NCBI GenBank assembly: GCA_964454445.1
Contig: CAYVTD010000042.1
Location: forward strand, 1 to 28,166
Length of the DNA: 28,166 bases
Direction: 5' to 3'
From: CAYVTD01 sp964454445
Lineage (GTDB): Bacteria; Bacteroidota; Ignavibacteria; Kapaibacteriales; UBA2268
Made by a program: the position numbers and the translations under genes. A model generated the notes under the pieces. The model made no database searches. It saw nothing but the letters and a program-made list of their open reading frames with translations, and was not told the origin of the DNA. Positions 21,501 through 28,166 of this stretch are shown in pieces (the first letter of the stretch is position 1; each line of letters starts with the position of its first letter).

Positions 21501-21715
21501 GTGAGATTAAATTCAGTTTGGTCGAATCTGGCAAAACTAATCTGTATGTTACAAATGTTATTGGACAAAGGGTACTTTCTCTTTTAGATTCAGAGGCAAA
21601 ACCTGGGGATTATTCGATATTGCTTTCGACGGAGAACCTTCAATCTGGTGTTTATTACATAATGCTCGAAACTCCGAGGCGAATGAAGAGTGTTATTTTA
21701 CAAGTAGTGAAGTAG
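9517..21715 (+). CDS. Giant T9SS-exported multidomain surface protein (interrupted by a 100-N assembly gap)
   Basis: One gene is read in frame 1 before the gap and frame 2 after it; the frame change is an artefact of the arbitrary 100 N. Domains before the gap by residue: signal peptide 1-27; ENKGQ-type N-terminal domain about 48-300 (DUF7948-like from memory); SBBP propeller repeats about 301-743 (recurring YYGG..DD and FVAKF); PKD-like modules about 745-1450, one holding a six-bladed NHL propeller at about 946-1224; then about 12 modules of about 75 residues with SGG.P.GGTYSG.GV...F.P...G.GTHTITYTYTD..GC.N. After the gap: two or three more such modules; 11 PKD-like modules of about 83 residues (VC....Y.Y....W.V.GG.I...V.WG...G.I.L.Q....GC.DS); one last GG module; Ig-like repeats; a cohesin-like region (GKPGDLVNIPVYIRN); and a C-terminal T9SS type A sorting domain (AIPNPAS...YVTNVIGQRV...SGVYYIML). 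It is probably an adhesin or motility/biofilm filament; the ligand is unknown. Confidence 0.9.
14349..14454 (+). repeat. 106-bp perfect internal duplication, copy 1
   Basis: This stretch is identical base for base to 15495-15600, offset by 1146 nt (382 codons). It covers the core of one GG module (PFNEICIDGEPFTMMASPSG...). Divergence resumes sharply on both sides. Such identity inside otherwise divergent modules points to recent gene conversion or duplication within the gene. Confidence 0.85.
15495..15600 (+). repeat. 106-bp perfect internal duplication, copy 2
   Basis: Identical to 14349-14454. The two copies sit in modules five apart, with four divergent modules between them, so this is not a simple tandem duplication of neighbours. 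Confidence 0.85.
15781..16307 (+). repeat. 527-bp segment inferred to be present twice (second copy collapsed in the gap)
   Basis: Its first 55 bp (15781-15835) recur exactly at 16465-16519, immediately before the N run. Its last 55 bp (16253-16307) recur exactly at 16620-16674, immediately after the N run. In both cases identity stops after exactly 55 bp (G versus T on the left, C versus A on the right). The interior, 15836-16252, is 417 nt, a multiple of three. This is what a de Bruijn assembler with k=55 leaves around a collapsed perfect repeat edge. Confidence 0.75.
16520..16619. other. Assembly gap (100 N)
   Basis: Exactly 100 N, the usual placeholder for a gap of unknown size. The reading frames on the two sides are joined only if the true gap is a multiple of three, which 100 is not. 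From the flanking 55-bp repeats the missing sequence is inferred to be about 417 nt and equal to 15836-16252. Confidence 0.95.
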
Positions 21716-21718
21716 GAG
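21714..21718 (+). promoter_or_regulatory. Ribosome binding site overlapping the giant gene's stop
   Basis: AGGAG begins inside the TAG stop (21713-21715) and ends 7 bases before the TTG at 21726. It decides the TTG start of the barrel gene and indicates co-transcription and probable translational coupling with the giant gene. Confidence 0.7.
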
Positions 21719-21725
21719 ATAAAAA

Positions 21726-23929
21726 TTGCTTAAGAAACTGATTTTATTCGTTGTATTAATAACATTCGTTTTACCTATAGCTGCTGAAGAGCCGTCAGAT
21801 TTTCTTAAATTAAGAGAACGATATGGGATTTTTGCAGATTTTGATTTGAATGTTCATCTTGCAAATTTTAAAAAACTACCAAATATTCCCAATTGCTGCC
21901 AAAGCTTTAGTAGTGGATTTGGCACTGGTTTTTCAGCAGGTATCTTGTATGAGCATCCTTTGGGCGACTTAGTGAAGAATCTGTTTAATTCAACTGATTA
22001 TTATGGACTTACAGGACAGATTCGGCTTGTATATGATGAAAAAAGCGCTTTACTGTCTGCAACAGAGCCTACTTATGTCTATTTCCAGCCCTTAGACACT
22101 GCATTGCCAGGAGAATTTGAGCATCGATTAGACGCAAAATTATCAACAATAAGTATCGAGCCAATTCTTTCATATCGCGTATATGAAGATTTGACAGTTA
22201 ATTTTGGCTTTCAGATTGGAACTTTACTAACAAAAAGTTCGACCAGTATGAAGAAATTACCAAACCGGTTAATTCAGGCACATTTCTCGATGCAGAAGGA
22301 AACGACACTCATAGCTATATCAGAAATAAATACGACGGCGAAATCCCATTGGCAAATGCTGTGCAGGCAGGAATTATTGCTGGTGCAAGTTATGAACTGC
22401 CCCTAAACGCTAAAAAAACTTTATTGCTCACGCCTGAGTTGCTTTTGAATATTGGTCTAACCAAGATGGTTCAAGGACTTACATGGAGGAGCAATTCGGT
22501 CAGAGTGGGCTTGTCGATTAAATATTCGCCTAAACCAGAAAAACCGTTAATTTTCCAAAGGCAACGATTCCAAAGCATTGATACAATATCAATAACTGAC
22601 GACAAGCATTTGCGAGATACTGTTTTGTTGGGCAAGGAACATTTTGGCTATGATACTACCCGTTTCGAAAACGTAATAACTTACATCGATACTATATATC
22701 GTATTGACACGCTGGTAAAAGCGATTGTCCCCGAGCTTTATGCTGATATCAAGGCTTTGTCTCAAGACAAGTCGGGCTCTCAGTATCCGCTAGATACATT
22801 AAAAATCGAAGAGTTTATCTCTCAGAAGACTTCACCATTACTAAATTATGTGTTCTTTGATGAAAATTCGAAACAAATACCTGCAAGGTATAAAACAATA
22901 ACTCCGGAAGAAACTGATTCATTTTCGGAAGAAATACTCTATAAAAACACTACTTTACAGTATTATTATAATATTTTGAATATCATCGGAAGGCGTATGA
23001 ACCAATATCCCAATTCAAAAATAACACTCAAAGCGATTAACAGCGGAATTGGTGATAAAGAAAGCTCTCGTGATATTTTTAACGAACGTGCTCAGACTGT
23101 GAAAAGATATTTTACGGATATTTGGAAGATCGATCCTGATAGAATAAAGACCCAAGTGGAATTTGTTTCGAGCAATGCTCCGACGGCAATGACAGAGCAA
23201 GAAAAAGCGGAAGAGATGCGAAGAGTCGAGATTACTTCCAATGTTTGGGACGTTATTAAACCTGTTTTCTCGAGGGATACTATTGTCGAATACAGACCTG
23301 CAATAATCAGTTTCGTGCCGGAAGTATATTCTGATGCTGGTGTTAGCAACTGGAAAATTGATGTAGCTCAGGATAGAAACAATCTTGTGAATTTAACAGG
23401 AACTGGCTTTCCTGCCAGTAGTTATGAAATGAATGTTTCCGAGAAAAGAAACAGTATTAGCGAAGCTGGAAACAAGATCAGGTATTATATTGACGTAACA
23501 GATCAACGAGGACAAGTATTCAAATCGGACACAAAGGTAATTCCCTATCAATACACTTCGATTATGACCAAGCAAGAGGAGAAAATTGAAGATGTGGTCG
23601 TTGGGCGTTATAGCTTGATTCTATTTGATTTCGACAAAGCAGACATAAGTGCTCATAATAAAAGAATAATTGAGTTCATTAAAGGAAGAATCACGCCAGA
23701 GTCGCGAATAACCATAACTGGCTATACAGACGCGATTGGTGATGAGGATTACAATCAGCGTTTATCCGAAGAGCGGGCAAAGTCTGTTGCTAATGCAATC
23801 GGATTTATTGCTGAATCGATAAAAGGACTGGGAGAAACAATGCTTCTTTACGATGTCAAGTTGCCCGAAGGTAGATTTTACTGTAGAACCGTTGAAATTA
23901 CCATTGAAACAAAGGTCCCTAATAAATGA
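21726..23929 (+). CDS. OmpA-family outer-membrane barrel protein (frameshifted by one base)
   Basis: It starts at TTG 21726, set by the AGGAG above, with a signal peptide (MLKKLILFVVLITFVLPIAA). An N-terminal barrel region reaches about residue 265. A periplasmic part contains a degenerate OmpA-like unit (about 374-480: NYVFFDENSKQIP...LNIIGRRMNQYPNSKITLKA...) and a canonical C-terminal OmpA domain (about 628-715: LILFDFDKADIS...ITGYTDAIGDEDYNQRLSEERAKSV). That domain normally binds peptidoglycan. The frame is broken near A5 at 22232-22236: one added A gives LLTKKFDQYEEITKPV, joins both halves and gives 734 residues. Immediate coupling to the giant T9SS gene suggests it anchors or helps display that protein, as PorP/SprF-type partners do for other T9SS adhesins. 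That role is inference. Confidence 0.85.
22232..22236 (+). other. Frameshift site at A5 run in the OmpA-family gene
   Basis: The upstream frame reads ...LLTKSSTSMKK and the downstream frame reads FDQYEEITKPVNSG. Adding one A here (or a -1 slip on the AAA codon) restores continuity. The downstream frame stays open for 1.7 kb with convincing protein sequence, so either the lesion is very recent, or it is a homopolymer sequencing/assembly error, or it is recoded. Confidence 0.8.
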
Positions 23930-23952
23930 TTGATTATTAAAACTATAAATGT

Positions 23953-24624
23953 ATGAAAAAAAGCATTATAATAAGAATGATCCAGGCTGTTTTAGTTTTA
24001 TTCTTACAGGGAGCGATATTGTTTGTTTTAGCATGGTCGTTCAAATGGATATGGGCGTGGATTTTCATTTCAACAGGAGTGATTATACTTATTATTAATG
24101 CCATTGTGCTTCCAAAGGGACTTATTGAAGAGAGAGGCAAAAAAAAGGAAAATGTTAAGAAATGGGATAAGTTTCTGACAAGCATCATTATTATTCCATT
24201 TTTAGGTATTTACATTCTATCGGGATTGGACTTTAGATTTCATTGGACTCCCGGTCTTGGTTCAGGAATTCATTTCATAGCACTATCACTTTATATCTTA
24301 GGTTCGATGATCGTTACTTGGTCGATGCTATCAAATAATTATTTTTCGACAGTGGTGAGGATTCAAGATGATCGGGGCCATAGTGTTGCTAGTCAAGGTC
24401 CTTATAAATATGTAAGACATCCTGGCTATATCAGTTTTATAATTATGAATTTAGTTACACCAGTGTTACTAGGTTCTTTGTTTGCTTTGACAATGGCTTT
24501 CTTAGTATGTATATTATTCATTATTCGAACAGAATTGGAAGATAAAACATTAGCTGCAGAATTACCGGGATATAAAGAATACTCGGAACAAACTAAATAT
24601 AAATTGGTCCCATTTGTCTGGTAA
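23953..24624 (+). CDS. Isoprenylcysteine carboxyl methyltransferase (ICMT/PEMT)-like membrane protein
   Basis: A 223-residue protein with four to five membrane segments. The C-terminal half has the family signature: GPYKYVRHPGY at about residues 149-159, then a hydrophobic segment, then RTELEDKTLAAELPGYKEY. In this family the RHPxY and E...Y region binds S-adenosylmethionine at the membrane face. Bacterial members rarely have a proven substrate, and lipid or small-molecule methylation is the usual guess. The gene starts 23 bp after the OmpA-family gene and may share its transcript. No clear Shine-Dalgarno is visible. Confidence 0.85.
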   Translation: MKKSIIIRMIQAVLVLFLQGAILFVLAWSFKWIWAWIFISTGVIILIINAIVLPKGLIEERGKKKENVKKWDKFLTSIIIIPFLGIYILSGLDFRFHWTPGLGSGIHFIALSLYILGSMIVTWSMLSNNYFSTVVRIQDDRGHSVASQGPYKYVRHPGYISFIIMNLVTPVLLGSLFALTMAFLVCILFIIRTELEDKTLAAELPGYKEYSEQTKYKLVPFVW

Positions 24625-25178
24625 AAAAAGGATTTTAAAATTTGACATTAAATCATGGAAATAAATTAAAATAGCTCAATGTGTAAAAATCTTGATAAAT
24701 GCAAATCTTGAGAAGATTACTGAAATTGGACAAGAAATTCAAAAAGAGATTTTTAATAACAATGCAGAAACACAATTTGATGTTGTACCATAGCATTACT
24801 ACCACTAGCAAAAAAAATGGCTTTAGGCAGACTGAAAGACTAAATATTAACGGAAGTGGAAAATTCAAGTTCTGGTTTTCGGTTGAATGGTATTGCTAAA
24901 ATCACGTCTATCACTAATTTTCCAACCGTTGAATACCATTTTTAAAATAAAGAACAATATTATTATTGAGCGAACATGATGGAAGAAGAAGACATAATGG
25001 ATTGCATCAATAAAAATTGATGTGAATTAATAAGCAGTACTAATCTAAACAGACAAGGATGTCTATTCTACCAAGCTTCGATATTTCAAGTAGGTTAGAC
25101 ATCCTTGCCTGACAAATTATATAAAAAAATAGACCTTTTTAGACTGCCCTTTTTTCATAAAGAAAGATAAGATTTAAA
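24625..25178. other. 554-bp convergent intergenic region
   Basis: This lies between the methyltransferase-like gene (plus) and the EF-G-like gene (minus). A 42-codon open stretch without a start codon at 24665-24793 (KILINANLEKITEIGQEIQKEIF...) has coding-like composition and may be a gene remnant. A 9-bp inverted repeat (AATGGTATT/AATACCATT) spans about 24885-24943, and a strong palindrome lies at 25050-25111. No intact gene is supported. Confidence 0.5.
25050..25111. terminator. Large hairpin, 15/16-bp stem, possible bidirectional terminator or dispersed repeat
   Basis: The arms 25050-25065 (CAGACAAGGATGTCTA) and 25096-25111 (TAGACATCCTTGCCTG) are complementary at 15 of 16 positions, with a further CTAC/GTAG pairing inside the loop. 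It sits about 70 bp beyond the EF-G-like stop (minus) and 425 bp beyond the plus-strand gene. There is no strong U-tract next to the stem, so a REP-type intergenic repeat is as likely as a terminator. Confidence 0.5.
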
Positions 25179-27311
25179 TTACGCTTCTTCTTCTTGTTGT
25201 TTCTTATATGCATCAATAAGATCTTGCTGAACGTTTGCTGGAACAGCTTGATATTCAATAAATTCAGAATTGTAGCTTGCTTTGCCCTGAGTCATCGAAC
25301 GAAGAGCCGTTGAATATTTATCTAATTCAGCGAGGGGCATTCTGGCATTGATGATCTGGTTGTTGACTTCAGCATCAACCCCAAGAATCAAGCCACGACG
25401 CGTAGGCATATCACTCATAACATCACCGACATAATCATCGGGAACTTTCACTTTAACAAGGTAAATCGGTTCGAGAATTTTCGGATTTGCCTGAGCGAAA
25501 ATTTCTTTGAAAACCATCATTCCAGCGGTTTTAAATGCGGCTTCGTTAGAATCGACTGGGTGCATCTTGCCATCGTGGACAACAACTCGAATATCGCGAA
25601 CATAAGAGCCTGTAAGAGGACCGAATTCCATCTTGTCCATAACGCCTTTTAAAATTGCAGGCAAGAAACGCTGGTCGATGACACCCCCGACAATACAATT
25701 AATATATTCAAGATAACCACCCCATTTAAGTTCAATAAGGTCTTTGGCTCGAACCGATAGCCCGCCGGGCTCAAAAGGTGTTTCTGTATAAGGCTCGATT
25801 ATCATATAAACTTCGGCAAATTGCCCGGCTCCGCCGGATTGTTTTTTGTGGCGGTAGCTGCCTTGTGCTTTTTTCTGGATAGTTTCGCGATATGGCACGC
25901 GAGGTTCGATAAATTGTGTTTGCACTTTAAATCGATTTTCCAGTTTCCATTTTGCAACTTGAAGATGCAATTCGCCTTGTCCATAACAAAGCATTTGGCG
26001 AAGCTCTTGCGAATGTTCGACCACGAGCGATAAATCTTCTTCGTGGATGGCATGTAATCCCATGCCAACTTTCTCTTCCTCGCCTTTGGTTTTCGGGACA
26101 ACAGCAATTCTAACTTTTGGATTTGGATATTCAATATATTTATACTCGACATTAAAACCTTTGACATGGAGGGTGTTGTTGACGTGAGTGCTTTTCAGTT
26201 TGACGCTTGCACCAATATCTCCAGCCATGAGGGCATCGACTTCTTGGCGCTTTTTACCGCTGACAATATACAATGCGTTAAAACGCTCGGTAGAATTGTT
26301 AGTCTCATTGACCAGATCCATACCACTTTGCAATTTACCGCTCATTACCCGGAAAAATGTCATATCGCCAAGATGTGACTCAGAAAGCATTTTAAAAACA
26401 AAGATTGATGTTTGGGCATTAGCATCGACAGCTAAGCTGGTTCCATTTTTATCGACAATATTAGGCAAATCTGCCGGCGAAGGTAAGTAAGTTGAAAAAA
26501 AATCGAGGATGATGTCAACGCCTTTGTCTTGTTTTGACGAGCAAGTTAAAATTGGAAATATTTGTCTTAAAGCGATAGCATTTTTCAGCCCATTAATAAT
26601 GTCGCTGTCATCGAGTGCCTCCGTTTCGAGATATTTGTTCATTAAGTCTTCGTTGGTTTCAGCGATTGATTCGATCAGCTCGTTTCTTAAATTTTCTGCC
26701 TTTTCTATTTCATCAGCAGGGATGTCTTTCTTTTCTCCATGTCCACCTTCTGATTTATAATCGAACATCGACATTGACAAAAGATCGATAATAGCGTGGA
26801 ATTGAGCTCCTACTTTTGTTGGATACTGTATGATTGTCGCCGAGCCGCCAAAACGGTTCTTGAGCAAATCGATGTTTTCGTCGAATTTCGCCTGCTCGAC
26901 ATCTATTTTATTAATCACAAAGCAAACCGGCTTGTCCATCTTTTTGCATTGTTCCCAGAGGTTGTCAGTGCCTACTTCAATGCCATTCTGTGAATTTAAT
27001 GTGATTACACCGACATCGGCAGCATAAGCAGCGCTAATTGCCTCACCAATGTAATCGTCGAAACCCGGGGAGTCGATTATGTTTATTTTTTTATTCTTAT
27101 ACTCTAAATACATTGGCACACTAAAAATTGAGTTAGCTCTTTCCTGCTCCAATTCGTGGTAATCTGAAACAGTATTCCGGTCTTCGACTGTGCCACGTCT
27201 ATTGATAGATTTAGCATTAAAAAGCAGAGTTTCTGCCAAGGTGGTTTTGCCAGTGCCAGTATGGCCTAAAAGGGCAATATTCCTGATGTTTGCCGGTTCG
27301 TAAATTTTCAT
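25179..27311 (-). CDS. Elongation factor G-like translational GTPase (EF-G2-type paralogue)
   Basis: The 710 residues match full-length EF-G. The P-loop is GHTGTGKTT (16-24), G3 is DSPGF (80-84) and G4 is NKID (134-137). Domain IV has YRETIQKKAQGSYRHKKQSGGAGQFAEV, and domain V has EPIYLVKVKVPDDYVGDVMSDMPTRRG. It differs from housekeeping FusA: AHIDAGKTT is replaced by GHTGTGKTT, the RGITI switch I sequence by ERANSIFS, and the catalytic His of DTPGH by Phe84. These changes mark the EF-G2-like clade. Mycobacterial EF-G2 is reported to bind GTP without ribosome-dependent hydrolysis, so a specialised rather than main translocase role is likely. A GGAG Shine-Dalgarno about 6 bases upstream supports the ATG. 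No str-operon neighbours (rpsL, rpsG, tuf) are present. Confidence 0.9.
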   Translation of the reverse strand: MKIYEPANIRNIALLGHTGTGKTTLAETLLFNAKSINRRGTVEDRNTVSDYHELEQERANSIFSVPMYLEYKNKKINIIDSPGFDDYIGEAISAAYAADVGVITLNSQNGIEVGTDNLWEQCKKMDKPVCFVINKIDVEQAKFDENIDLLKNRFGGSATIIQYPTKVGAQFHAIIDLLSMSMFDYKSEGGHGEKKDIPADEIEKAENLRNELIESIAETNEDLMNKYLETEALDDSDIINGLKNAIALRQIFPILTCSSKQDKGVDIILDFFSTYLPSPADLPNIVDKNGTSLAVDANAQTSIFVFKMLSESHLGDMTFFRVMSGKLQSGMDLVNETNNSTERFNALYIVSGKKRQEVDALMAGDIGASVKLKSTHVNNTLHVKGFNVEYKYIEYPNPKVRIAVVPKTKGEEEKVGMGLHAIHEEDLSLVVEHSQELRQMLCYGQGELHLQVAKWKLENRFKVQTQFIEPRVPYRETIQKKAQGSYRHKKQSGGAGQFAEVYMIIEPYTETPFEPGGLSVRAKDLIELKWGGYLEYINCIVGGVIDQRFLPAILKGVMDKMEFGPLTGSYVRDIRVVVHDGKMHPVDSNEAAFKTAGMMVFKEIFAQANPKILEPIYLVKVKVPDDYVGDVMSDMPTRRGLILGVDAEVNNQIINARMPLAELDKYSTALRSMTQGKASYNSEFIEYQAVPANVQQDLIDAYKKQQEEEA

Positions 27312-27475
27312 TTTGTCTCCGTCTGTTAAAAATATTTTTAAATAATAATTTTTTAAATTTCAATAATATAAAAGTTTTAAAATTAATGAATCTTTTTGAA
27401 TTAATAAAAAGATATTTTTATATATTAAAGAATATCCTTTATTTTTGCATATCTGTCCAAAATAAAAAGAATAAG

Positions 27476-27543
27476 TGCTAATACCTTAAATTGAAAATTA
27501 TTTAATTAACAAAAAAAACATAATTCAATGATAGGTATTAGCA
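27476..27543. repeat. Inverted repeat with 11-bp perfect arms
   Basis: The arms TGCTAATACCT (27476-27486) and AGGTATTAGCA (27533-27543) are perfect complements. Pairing can continue inward through ATTGA/TCAAT and ATTAT/ATAAT with small bulges, giving a long AT-rich hairpin of 68 nt. It lies upstream of the EF-G-like gene in its transcription direction, so it could end the transcript coming from the GIY-YIG gene or act in the leader. Confidence 0.45.
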
Positions 27544-27723
27544 TGGCAAAGATATAAAGCCTCAGATGGAAACCGATAAAAGGATATGTAAATTTGTATA
27601 TTCAATGAAATATAGTATAACAAATTGATATTTTTTTTATTAATTTTATAAGTGTTTTTTGCTTTTTGTATCTTTTTTGCTGAGGCAGTACAACAGAACG
27701 AAGATAGTAAAAATATTTTCGTC

Positions 27724-27743
27724 ATTCCCACAAAAACGGGAAT
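27724..27743. repeat. ATTCCC-N8-GGGAAT palindrome (dRS3-like), downstream of the GIY-YIG gene
   Basis: A 20-bp unit ATTCCC-ACAAAAAC-GGGAAT, six bases beyond the GIY-YIG stop. It has the exact form of the neisserial dRS3 repeat (ATTCCC-N8-GGGAAT). The same motif recurs on the other side of the gene at 28091-28110 and 28148-28166. Confidence 0.8.
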
Positions 27744-27748
27744 CCATC

Positions 27749-28036
27749 TTAAATTAGTCCTTTATACAAATCATTCCATTCTGGGTTTTCTTTTTCAATT
27801 AATTCAATTTTCCAAGCTCTATTCCACTTTTTCAATCTTTTTTCTCTTTGTATCGCATTATAAATGTCATTATGAAGTTCAAAGTAAACAAGTAAATGAA
27901 CAGCATATTTTTTTGTGAATCCTTCAATCAAATTATTTTTATGTTCATAAACTCTTCTAATCAAGTCGTTTGTAACTCCGATATAAAGAGTTCCATTCCT
28001 TTGACTTGCCATGATATATACATAATACTGTTTCAT
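27749..28036 (-). CDS. GIY-YIG nuclease family protein (UPF0213/YhbQ-like)
   Basis: A single-domain protein of 95 residues. YYVYIMAS (4-11) and LYIGVTNDLIRRVYEHK (17-33) give the GIY...YIG signature with the catalytic Arg (27 or 28), and QREKRLKKW holds the metal-binding Glu65. All core catalytic residues are present. Family members of this size are small stand-alone nucleases with no DNA-recognition domain. Their cellular role is mostly unknown. The start ATG is at 28036. The gene is bracketed by ATTCCC-N8-GGGAAT palindromes on both sides and has no operon partner in the window. Confidence 0.92.
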   Translation of the reverse strand: MKQYYVYIMASQRNGTLYIGVTNDLIRRVYEHKNNLIEGFTKKYAVHLLVYFELHNDIYNAIQREKRLKKWNRAWKIELIEKENPEWNDLYKGLI

Positions 28037-28049
28037 AAGGCTTTTCTCA

Positions 28050-28166
28050 ATTCCCTCTTCCGAAGGAATGACTCTCCTAATATGTTTATCATTCCCGTGA
28101 AAACGGGAATCCTCTTTCGAGGGAATGACTCTCCTTATGTATTTGTCATTCCCGTGAAAACGGGAA
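28050..28166. repeat. 57-bp-period tandem array of dRS3-like palindromes, cut by the window edge
   Basis: Perfect ATTCCC-GTGAAAAC-GGGAAT cores lie at 28091-28110 and 28148-28166 (last base off the window), 57 bp apart. Between them are degenerate versions of the same palindrome at 28050-28069 (ATTCCC-TCTTCCGA-AGGAAT) and 28108-28126. A hairpin therefore occurs at alternating intervals of roughly 17-41 bp, two per 57-bp unit. The intervening sequences are near copies of each other, so this is not a CRISPR array. Confidence 0.8.

Larger units (their letters stand above)
27312..27748. other. 437-bp intergenic region upstream of the EF-G-like gene
   Basis: Very AT-rich. It contains the EF-G-like gene's leader, an 11-bp perfect inverted repeat at 27476-27543, and one ATTCCC-N8-GGGAAT palindrome at 27724-27743. 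An open frame at 27525-27731 on the minus strand starts at a GTG inside that palindrome and looks spurious. No other gene is supported. Confidence 0.55.

Noticed and set aside
9517..21715. Two separate giant genes, one ending and one starting at the gap
   Set aside because: The same module family continues on both sides, the second part would lack a signal peptide and the first would lack a sorting domain, and a 417-nt gap joins the frames.
24699..24899. 66-codon plus-strand frame after the methyltransferase-like gene
   Set aside because: It has no ribosome binding site, its composition is unlike the neighbouring genes, and another frame in the same stretch looks more coding-like.
27530..27600. 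Possible riboswitch upstream of the EF-G-like gene (GGCAAAG...AAAGCC pattern)
   Set aside because: The pattern lacks the conserved core of any riboswitch I know and lies about 220 bp or more from the start codon.
27525..27731. 68-codon minus-strand frame between the GIY-YIG and EF-G-like genes
   Set aside because: It starts at a GTG inside a dRS3-like palindrome, is low-complexity (Lys/Ile/Asn/Tyr) and overlaps the inverted repeat.
28050..28166. Possible CRISPR array at the right edge
   Set aside because: The repeat cores are 20-bp palindromes and the 'spacers' are near-identical copies of each other, so it is a tandem repeat.

Overview
The window looks like chromosomal DNA of an AT-rich Gram-negative bacterium from the Bacteroidota/Chlorobiota/Ignavibacteriota/Kapaibacteriota group. 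The strongest evidence is a giant cell-surface protein with an ENKGQ-type N-terminal domain, SBBP propeller repeats, PKD-like repeats and a C-terminal type IX secretion (T9SS) sorting domain. A Bacteroidota-style second EF-G lacking the catalytic histidine and a rhomboid protease with a C-terminal tail fit the same group. The phylum call is inference. The sequence is a scaffold: positions 16520-16619 are exactly 100 N.

Layout. 1-1498 (minus): two secreted proteins of unknown role, the first cut by the window edge, with a 135-bp inverted-repeat element between them. 1499-2315: no intact gene; it holds a decayed HTH-type fragment and palindromic repeats. 2316-6119 (minus): rhomboid protease, sensor histidine kinase and RuvX, the last two overlapping as ATGA. 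6309-6947 (plus): a small outer-membrane beta-barrel, convergent with a POT/MFS-type transporter (minus, to about 8325). 8473-9093 (plus): rdgB. 9094-9516: palindromic repeats, then the leader of the giant gene.

9517-21715 (plus) is one giant T9SS-exported surface-protein gene, split only by the assembly gap. The gap flanks are exact 55-bp copies of the two ends of a 527-bp stretch just upstream. This implies a collapsed perfect repeat with 417 nt missing, which also restores a single frame of about 4,171 residues. It is followed at RBS-overlap distance by an OmpA-family barrel protein (21726-23929) that carries a one-base frameshift, a plausible surface partner. An isoprenylcysteine methyltransferase-like membrane protein follows.

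25179-27311 (minus) is the EF-G-like GTPase. The right end holds a small GIY-YIG endonuclease gene bracketed by ATTCCC-N8-GGGAAT palindromes, the form of the neisserial dRS3 element, which form a 57-bp-period tandem array at the window edge. No tRNA, rRNA, CRISPR array or intact insertion sequence was recognised.
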